NCBI GenBank assembly: GCA_015501055.1
Contig: JADNYV010000053.1
Coordinates: 124,001-188,000 of the forward strand
Source: Mucidula mucida
Lineage: Eukaryota; Basidiomycota; Agaricomycetes; Agaricales; Physalacriaceae
Direction: 5' to 3'
Length of the DNA stretch: 64,000 nt
Positions 57,121 through 64,000 of the stretch are shown here, one piece after another. The translations under genes were made by a program, and so were the position numbers. The notes under the pieces were generated by a model. The model was given only the letters and a program-made list of their open reading frames with translations, had not been told where the DNA came from and made no database searches. Position 1 is the stretch's first letter. Each line of letters opens with the position of its first letter.

Positions 57121-57168
57121 GAATTCATTGTTTAAATCCGAGTCATTAGCATTGTGATTCATCTGGAA
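57121..57168. other. End of OMT homology
   Basis: The first ~40 bp after the OMT stop still match the sequence between OMT and FunK1 at 43301-43345. Homology then ends, so this is the edge of the duplicated module. Confidence 0.55.
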
Positions 57169-58104
57169 ATGCCTTCTGGCTATATACATCATCTTCTGCG
57201 CGACCGGCCCGGAGACCAATTTTTTCCTTCTCCCGTCGTCTTCGTTTCTGGGATAGTATTAGCGGACACTCAAACGAACGCGCGTCTCGCCTTCGGTGCG
57301 TGCAGGACATGCATAATTCGTCGTCTTCGCTATGATATTCGCGAATTGTTGCCTGGTCAGGACGGGCCTTCCACTGTCCAGTTTCGCGGTATGACGAGCA
57401 ATTTGCAGCAAGCTGCGTTATCGCACTGGGCTGCTGAGATATTGACCAACGGCGACGATCCCTTAGATCATCTATCATCTGCTCCATGCATCCCTTGTTC
57501 TGTCGTTTCTTGAGGATATGCCTGACCTCGGTTTCGAATTTGCTGCTTTGTCTGAAAGAAAACAATAATTTGCCAGGTATATTTGCAGCTCAGGTAGTCG
57601 GGTCGGTCCTTGCAGCAGGTAGAAACTCTTGGGTTCCTGATGACACACGGTTACCTAGCGGTTGGCGCCACAGCGTTCATGCGTTAGAGCCCGTTGCGGT
57701 AGTCTAGTCTCTTTCTTCCGATAATCATCCTCGCCTGCTCACCGTTTTATCGACATCTCATAGCGAAGAGAACCGAATCCGCAGATCCTCAATTTGTCCA
57801 AGCGTCATCACGGTCATATGACTTTATCGTTCGCCGCCACAATGGAGTACTGCTCGAGTCTTAGTACCTCATTCACTGGAATACCGCACCATGCTGAACA
57901 TATGTGGACACTGACTTTAGGATTCTCCTCAAGCTTCATGAAGGTGATTTCGATTTCTGTCATCATTATCAATTATCTGAAAGCTTGGATGTATTAGATA
58001 TCAACACAAAATTAATGTCGAAGCTAGGAAACATTGCGCCGTGGGTTGTTAGAGACTTCGTTGACCACACTTTGGGAAGTCTGCGCGAACATAGGCAGCG
58101 CTGA
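57169..58104 (+). CDS. Uncharacterised, possibly multi-exon gene
   Basis: I do not recognise this. A 114-codon frame starts at MPSGYIHHLLRDRPGDQF, with CRTCIIRRLRYDIRELLPGQ, and stops at 57513. Later coding-like stretches are GIFAAQVVGSVLAAGRNSWV (57570-57707) and FRILLKLHEGDFDFCHHYQL ... WVVRDFVDHTLGSLREHRQR (57904-58104, ending in TGA). These may be exons of one gene, but I could not fix the splice sites. A minus-strand 139-codon frame overlaps the first part and is an alternative. Confidence 0.3.
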
Positions 58105-58227
58105 TACGATTTTCAACTGACTGTGTAAGTCTCGTGGTCCACTATTTCCTAATCGGACTAACAATGGCACGTCCACAGTCGTCAAATGCGGTAATTGGCC
58201 TCTAGGGTCATCCTTTGTGTAATCGGG

Positions 58228-58233
58228 TATATA
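58228..58233 (+). promoter_or_regulatory. TATA-like box in the shared F-box promoter
   Basis: The region 58158-58250 is closely similar to 62566-62660, including GGCACGTCCACAG, CTCTAGGGTCATCCTTTGTG and a TATATA box (58228-58233; TATATAAA at 62632-62639). It precedes both F-box genes at similar distance. Confidence 0.5.
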
Positions 58234-58343
58234 GAGCAGTCATGTGTCGCGTCCACTCTCACTCTGACCCAACTCAAGGAACCATCCTCAGACAAAGTCT
58301 CCCATTTGTACAATCACCCCCATCGAAACCAAGTGACACTCGA

Positions 58344-59906
58344 ATGGCGTCCAGACAACGAGGTCGCAAGGTATTTAATCATTGTGCTCTACTTCATTGT
58401 ATATTGTCTGACCTGGCTCAGACGACGCCCAGGCAGCCTTTCCGTGATATCACAAACGCTCTCCCCGCTGAACTTCAAACGCAAATAAAGACCTATCGAC
58501 AACTACTTTTGAACTCATCCTCGATATATCACGAACTACTCACGAGGAAGTCGCTGACTACTCGTGACGAGCATAGCATCCGCTTTCTCGATATTGTCTT
58601 CAGCAACATACTCAATGATATCAAACGGACGAACGAAGATATGAAGTCGAGTGGCCTCCAAACTCTCTACGATGAGTTTTCGGTAGCCGCGGAGCAATTG
58701 GGAAAGCTATGGGCCTTGAGCAGGTGGAACCTGCTACCACCAGAAATCATCTCCCACATCCTCTCCTTCCTCACGCCAGAACCCTACGACGTTCTCGCAC
58801 CCAGTCCGATCGCCGTCGCGCTAGTCAAAAAGAGTTGGCGAAATGCTGCGTTGCACTCCCCCAACCTCTGGACGCGCCTAATGATAACCAATGAACCCAC
58901 AAACCCGCGCACGCTGAATTACAAATGCGCGCTGCGGGTGGCGAAGGCACTCAAGCTCTCAGGCTCAGAGCCCCTCGTAATACGCCTGGAATTCCCTTTC
59001 TTCAACGATCCAGACATGGAGTCCGTTTGGGCCACGCAAATTGTCATTGCGGTCGTCGGTGAACACAAGCGATGGGCCAAGGCGGCGATTTCGTTGACGC
59101 CTGACCATATGGCTTTGCTTAACAACCTGAAAGGAGACCACCTTGGGATAGTGCAAAAGCTCTCGCTTATGGTGAACATTGCCCCAGGGGACGCGGAACG
59201 AGAGCTGGATGGCGTTCGTGCGCTCAGAGCGAGTTTGTTACCCCGACTGGGAAACCTACCGTTCAAAGGCCTTGAGCCTCTGGCGTCTTTTTCCACAGGC
59301 GAGATAGTTGATGATAGTGTTGGTGAGATGACGGTCGAGGAAGGCGCCGATCTTCATCGCTTTACTCTCCCAAAGCTACAGCACGTCCATATTGTGCGGA
59401 AGGGTAATCCTGCAGGTTACAAAACTGTGGGGGACCGCACACCCTCGACATTCCAGCTCTCCTCCGTTCACTCGCTTGTCAAACGTTCCTCGTCCTGCAC
59501 AGTCAGGTCTCTCTCGCTCACAAACCCTGTGCTGAGCATAGAGTTTTTGATGGGTATCGACGAAGCATTTCCTGGCTTGCGTACTCTTCGAATCAAGATG
59601 AAGGGCGCCTACGACCCCCGCATTCTTAACGTCTTGCCAGTCTTGACAAATACGGACTGGCTGTCGTCTTTGACAACGTTGGCGCTTTGGATACAAAGTA
59701 CCGATAAGATTGATTATCGGGACACCCGGGACAAATTCTTGACGGAGGCCTTTTTGCAGGTGCTCAGGAGTCGTGCAGGGAAACATGGAAAGTTGAGGGA
59801 GTTGGCGCTGTTCCCAGATGCGAGCATGCTGATGAATAAGGATGTGCTAAAGAAGTTGAAGGCGTTGAAGAGTGTGAAGGTTACACAGCTTGAGGAATTT
59901 TCGTGA
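58344..59906 (+). CDS. F-box protein
   Basis: Two exons, 58344-58370 and 58422-59906, give 503 residues. The intron is 51 nt, so the frame also stays open through it. The split start (MASRQRGRK) is supported by the paralogue at 62753, which has the same exon 1 length and needs the intron. An F-box-like motif lies near residues 125-175 (LLPPEIISHILSFLTPEPYD ... WRNAALHSPNLW). The rest looks like a leucine-rich, solenoid-type region. F-box proteins usually bind Skp1 and present targets for ubiquitination; the target is unknown. Confidence 0.8.
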   Translation: MASRQRGRKVFNHCALLHCILSDLAQTTPRQPFRDITNALPAELQTQIKTYRQLLLNSSSIYHELLTRKSLTTRDEHSIRFLDIVFSNILNDIKRTNEDMKSSGLQTLYDEFSVAAEQLGKLWALSRWNLLPPEIISHILSFLTPEPYDVLAPSPIAVALVKKSWRNAALHSPNLWTRLMITNEPTNPRTLNYKCALRVAKALKLSGSEPLVIRLEFPFFNDPDMESVWATQIVIAVVGEHKRWAKAAISLTPDHMALLNNLKGDHLGIVQKLSLMVNIAPGDAERELDGVRALRASLLPRLGNLPFKGLEPLASFSTGEIVDDSVGEMTVEEGADLHRFTLPKLQHVHIVRKGNPAGYKTVGDRTPSTFQLSSVHSLVKRSSSCTVRSLSLTNPVLSIEFLMGIDEAFPGLRTLRIKMKGAYDPRILNVLPVLTNTDWLSSLTTLALWIQSTDKIDYRDTRDKFLTEAFLQVLRSRAGKHGKLRELALFPDASMLMNKDVLKKLKALKSVKVTQLEEFS

Positions 59907-60100
59907 ATGAAGATCTCATCTGATTGAACACTGCTTGTACATACTTGTATATATGTATTAGAACGTATCTACCTTATTGTATCGTATTGGCCAAGTTGAC
60001 AATCTTCCGCCAGTCCCGAACCACGTGATCCCATTCTTCCTTCTCTGCACCACGTGGAACTTTGCAGGTATCACTCACGCGCCAAAAGTTGTCTAACGGC

Positions 60101-61392
60101 ATGCTATGTCGATATCCATGGCGCCGGGAAATAGCTGCGATACGGCATCCTCAGAGAATATCTTATAGCACAAGGAGCCCGAGCGATGAAGACATGGAAC
60201 AGCGGCAGAAAAGGCAAATTCACGCCTTGAAAACATGGCGTTCCCAAATCCGGCTCTTGTTCGACATGCCAGGCTGGGAATCACCACCACCGCGTCTTCT
60301 GTGGGTCGGTGGGCGCCTTGCCGTCCCCGCAGCAGGCGCCATACACGACTGTCTGCGCGCCACGACACTCAAACCTTCTCGCGCGCACCAAGCGTTCAAC
60401 ATCATCTCTGGACTTCGGATCCTTCGCTCTAACAATGAGGTACGCGGCCAGGCACACCTAGTCGATCTTAAACCTCGAACGCGCTGGCGCGTCACTGAGA
60501 TGTTAGTCGAGTTGGCGATAACTCAAAAGCACAAGTACCAGGGTGCTACGCTGAAGGGTGAGCTGCAGAGAAATGGATGGTTGGAGAGGGCGCTTACGCT
60601 GGTGAAGAGGGAAGCCTTCACGGTACATAAAGCAGAAGAGTTTGTGAGGAAGCTGGTGGGAGAAGGGAAAGAGTTCATGGCAGCTTTGGTTCTTGTCGAG
60701 GCGTTATGTCGGTACAGGGATTCTGTGTTGCCACTGCAAGGCGCGTTTGACGCACTATTGCTTCGCGTAATAGCGCCGGCCTTGGGACCTGAAACCGCCT
60801 CCAGGCAGCAGGCTCTCTTGACAATATGCCACCTCATGTCGTACCTACAAAAGGTGGGGTACCCTCATGGATGGAACACGAGCGCCCTCATCGACGCCGT
60901 ATGGACACTCCGAGGGAACACGGATCTAGTATGGATCGTTGACCCCAGAACAAGCGTTCAAACCTCTGAACAAGTGAGTGTCCGTTGGCACATGCTCACC
61001 ACCCTATGCCGTCTCGACGACGAAACCCACTTGTTAACCATCTCCCCATCCACCACTCTGTACCTCTCCCTCCTCATTGATCTCCTCGACACCCGACCCC
61101 CTCCGTCAACACGACGGCGTACCCCACCAGCTTCTCTGCGAAGCCCGAGGGCTTTTCAGTCGCGCTCGAGGCCGAAAAGTTGTGGAAGAAGTGCCTCTTC
61201 GCGAATTTGGAGAGCACCCGAGATCCGAAATTGTTGGCCGTCTGGATTGCCCAAATTCGTGCGCGCTTCACTCGGCCGTCTACACGCAAGTTGTTCGATG
61301 ATATTGTTGGGCGTGTAAAGGCTTTGCTCGATGCAGTACATAAAGGAGACCTTCCTGCGGCGTCGTTAGTTATCTCCAGCCCAGAGGAATGA
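60101..61392 (+). CDS. Probable mitochondrial protein of unknown function, with one frame change
   Basis: Starts at the ATG at 60101 with a basic, Ser/Tyr-rich N terminus ending in RISYSTRS, typical of a mitochondrial presequence. Helical, charged sequence follows (LKTWRSQIRLLFDMPGW, GRLAVPAAGAIHDCL, MLVELAITQKHKYQGA). The frame fits to about LLDTRPP near 61100; after that the better continuation is in another frame: NTTAYPTSFSAKPEGF, then WKKCLFANLESTRDP to SSPEE and a TGA at 61390. Either an indel in the run of C at 61090-61100 or a short unrecognised intron explains this. No family was recognised. Confidence 0.55.
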
Positions 61393-62067
61393 TACGCCCA
61401 CGACGCATCATAGACGGCCGAGGGCGATCAGGCCTTGCTCACACTAGGGAGTTGGGTGAAGTCATGCGTTGTCATTTGGACTTAAGGTGCTGAACATCAT
61501 GTTGAATTATCCGTGTACTTCAGAAATGCTAGTCAGCTTTCTCGTCCTCATGCACTCGAACGCAGTACACATTGAAACTTTATTTTTCGTCGCAACGGAC
61601 TCTCTTTGAAAAGGGCTCGAACGAAGATGCAAGACATTTAAAAAGCGGGGGGTGGTTTATTGTGGAAGGTGTGTTGTATAGGAATCGTTAGGAATTGAAT
61701 CTTCAGCATTTTCGAGAATGCATTGCATCAAGCAAGCTCGTGATTAGTGCGCACGGAACTTTCTGGGTGAGGTTCTGCACACCACCCTCAGTGATAGTCA
61801 GCTGAAACTCTCCAAGTTGAACCATTCCTACGATTTCATGCGACAGTCTTGCCGGACGCAAGTACGCTTTGTCACCTCACAGCGGTTTGGAACGGGGGGT
61901 TGCCCTTCTTCGCTTGAGGTTCTTCTTAACAAGGGAGAAGAAGCCACGGGTCCAAAATGTCATGACTCACGAGGAACGTGAGTTCGTAAATACTGACCTC
62001 TGTCTCCCGTACCAGTATAAAGGATAGGTGTTTGCTTGATGATGTACCCTTCACCACTACCATCATC
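61393..62067. other. Intergenic
   Basis: No gene recognised. A TATAAA-type box (GTATAAAGG, about 62014-62022) lies about 50 bp before the next ATG. Confidence 0.4.
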
Positions 62068-62282
62068 ATGAGCATACGCGACGACATCTCGACGAGTTCT
62101 CTCCCTTCTCCCAGTCTGGACCCTTCGCGCTTCGGGTCCCCCTCTATTTCGGTTGATGTCTCAAAGTGGTTGCCCGAAGGGAAATCGGATGGAGCGGGTA
62201 AGTTGTACCGACTCTACCTCTTCCTGCTCCTGAACCTCCTGTAGATACGTCGAATGGGAAGGGGCATATAAAACTGATTTAA
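62068..62282 (+). CDS. Possible small protein (55 residues) or 5' part of a longer gene
   Basis: Two exons, 62068-62197 and 62245-62282, joined by a 47-nt GT...AG intron, give MSIRDDISTSSLPSPSLDPS followed by a Ser/Pro-rich stretch and SKWLPEGKSDG, ending HIKLI. A TATA box precedes it. No CaaX end, signal peptide or known family. Downstream exon-like bits with proper splice borders (ERTISAAGDIFDLQ, NEEAISAAAAIINLP) suggest it could instead belong to a longer gene whose pieces I could not join. Confidence 0.3.
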
Positions 62283-62752
62283 TGCGCCACACTTTGGCGG
62301 TCGGCAGGAAAGGACCATTAGCGCCGCTGGTGATATATTCGACTTACAGCATAGCCTCACAGAGGTGAGTTTAGTTCTATTGCCATCATGGATGATGTCA
62401 AAATTGAACATTCATCGTTGAGCCTACAAATGTTGCGGTGGGTGCGTAACACTTTTTGTGGGCCACATTTCGGCGGCCGGCAGGAATGAAGAAGCAATCA
62501 GCGCCGCTGCTGCTATCATCAACTTACCGTAAGTCTCATTGTTCTCCGATTACTATTTTGGGACTGACAATGGCACGTCCACAGCGGTCACATGCGAACT
62601 TGCCTCTAGGGTCATCCTTTGTGTACTCGTGTATATAAAGCAGTCACGGGTTGTGTCGCGTCCATTGTAGACTCTCACTCATCCCACCATCCTCAATCAA
62701 AGCCCCCAATCGAACGACCTCCTCGTCGAACAAAGTCCTCTGGCACTCAGAA
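62283..62752 (+). other. Short repeat pair and F-box promoter
   Basis: Two similar ~65-bp stretches (about 62287-62352 and 62462-62527, sharing GGCAG...CAGCGCCGCTG and ending CTTAC). They may be diverged exons or a local duplication. 62566-62660 is the F-box promoter repeat described at 58158-58250. Confidence 0.45.
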
Positions 62753-64000
62753 ATGGCGCCCAAACACAAAGCTCGCAAGGTATTTCTTTACTGTGCTCTC
62801 TTCTGCTATTGCTGTTCTCTGACTTGGCTTAGGTGCCCAGGAAGTCGCTGCGAGATGTCACCAATAACATTCCGAATGACCTTCAAACGCGAATAGAAGT
62901 CTTTCAAAAGATGGTCCACAACCCCCACTCCCTTTACAATCAACATCTGGTCAGGACATCACTCACGACTCCGGATACGAAGAATATTCGCTTTCTTATC
63001 GACACGTTCAAAGGTATCATCGAGGACATCGATGCCCTCAATTGGAGAGACGAACAACTCAAAACTTCCTTCGAGGAATTCTCGGAGGGCGTGGCGAAAT
63101 TGGAGAACCTGTGGAAGCTCTGTGGGTCGAACAAGCTCTCTAAAGAGATCGTCCACAGGATACTGTTCTTCCTCGCTCCAGAGCCTTACGATGTTCTTGA
63201 ACCCCACGCGACAGGTCCATTTGCCGTTGCGCAAGTAAACAAATTGTGGCAGCATGCTGCGCTGAACTCCCCCCACCTCTGGTCACGGCTCCTTATTAGC
63301 AATCCCAAGCTGCTCAACAAGCAATGTGTTTTCCGCGTGAAGGAGACTCTGAGCGCTCAGGCGGAGTGCCCCTCAATATCCACCTGTCATTCCCCTCCTT
63401 CAATCATCCAGAGCGAGAATCCATTTGGGCCAAAGAGATCGTCCTCGCCTCATCCACCAGGCCGAACGATGGGACGAGGTAAAGATAGCGCTGATGCCGA
63501 CGCATATCATGGAGTTGTCGGGTCTGAAGGCATACGATCTCAAGATGCTGAGAGACCTCGCGCTCACCACACAGCCTGTCCCGGGCGACGTGGAACCAGG
63601 ATGGGATACCTCCGCGCGCTGGTAGAGGGCTTACGACCGCGACTGCGACTTACAGGTTTTGAACCTCTCTCGTCGTTAGCCGAAGGTCAAATTGTCGATA
63701 AGACTGTCGACGCCTTGACTGTCAAAGAGGGCGCTCTACTCAGACCCTTCACTCTCCCCAACCTGCGTCATGTGCACATTGTGCGCAAAGACAGCCCCGC
63801 TGGCCACATATGCATACAGCGGCCTTCTCCTTCGGAAGCCCAGCTCTCCTCCGATGTCGGTTCGCTGGTCAGACGTTCCCCCAAGAACACAGTCACATCC
63901 ATCTCGTTCACCAACCCCGTGCTCAGCACCAAGCTCTTAGTGAATCTCAACAAGGAGTTTCCTGGGCTGAAAACCCTCCGGATAAAGATAGACGGCATCT
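62753..64000 (+). pseudogene. F-box paralogue, frameshifted and cut by the window
   Basis: Exon 1 is 62753-62779 (MAPKHKARK), intron 62780-62832, exon 2 from 62833. It matches the F-box gene at 58344 (LAPEPYDVLEP, NSPHLWSRLL, LPNLRHVHIVRKDSP, NPVLSTKLL). After about 63360 the homologous sequence changes frame (GVPLNIHLSFPSFNHPE), changes again near 63470 (EVKIALMPTHIMEL), then returns near 63620. At least three frame changes make it a pseudogene. It continues past the window. Confidence 0.75.

Noticed and set aside
62068..62282. Mating pheromone precursor or cyclic-peptide (MSDIN-type) precursor
   Set aside because: No CaaX end, no MSDIN leader or conserved recognition sequence.

Overview
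The window looks like an accessory, repeat-rich region of a filamentous basidiomycete (Agaricomycetes) genome. The evidence is the gene structure (many phase-checked introns of about 43-60 nt with GT...AG ends), several FunK1-type fungal protein kinases, a VPS10 receptor with the fungal two-VPS10-domain layout, F-box proteins, a GMC oxidoreductase, a family-2 O-methyltransferase (OMT), a chromovirus-type Ty3/gypsy element, a Ty1/copia element, DIRS-like reverse transcriptase remnants and hAT elements. No rRNA, tRNA, CRISPR array or bacterial-type operon was recognised.

Layout. 1-8300: OMT last-exon fragment, then FunK1 genes a (446-3124), b (3776-5039) and c (5393-6940), a FunK1 tail remnant and a 5'-truncated VPS10 pseudogene (8294-10544, minus). 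The VPS10 copy is fused at 10544/10545 to a 5'-truncated GMC oxidoreductase pseudogene (10545-12570), which carries a 246-bp solo LTR. 12956-18799: a complete but decayed copia element (5-bp target duplication GAAGT) with a 469-bp hAT-type MITE nested in its polyprotein. 18805-20300: OMT pseudogene pieces split by a second, 684-bp hAT-type MITE. 20980-27490: a complete but decayed chromodomain gypsy element on the minus strand (target duplication TCAGA). 27496-31814: DIRS-like RT/RNase H remnant on the minus strand with a nested solo LTR. 32055-33821: decayed hAT transposase. 33836-40400: an inverted copy of 1-8400 (VPS10 last exon, FunK1 b'/c' pseudogenes, intact FunK1 a', OMT 3' end). 40915-43116: inverted second GMC pseudogene. 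43148-46306: third OMT last exon plus an intact FunK1. 47683-52756: a complete 16-exon VPS10 gene. 53138-54348: a short intact FunK1. 55268-57120: an intact 10-exon OMT. 57169-64000: a poorly understood gene, an intact F-box gene, a probable mitochondrial protein gene and a decaying F-box copy.

How it fits together. The left two thirds are nested direct and inverted duplications of one module (OMT 3' end, FunK1, FunK1 3' repeat, VPS10, GMC), later hit by transposons. Several FunK1 copies are mosaics that can be read as unequal crossover or gene conversion products. In the transposons and some duplicated fragments the mutations are mainly C:G to T:A at CpG, with many in-frame TGA stops where Arg CGA is expected. 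This suggests cytosine methylation and deamination. The intact genes on the right (VPS10, FunK1-d, OMT, F-box) probably represent the working complement. I found no clearly new enzymatic system. The most unusual feature is the kinase/VPS10/GMC/OMT duplication landscape and its record of recombination and CpG decay.
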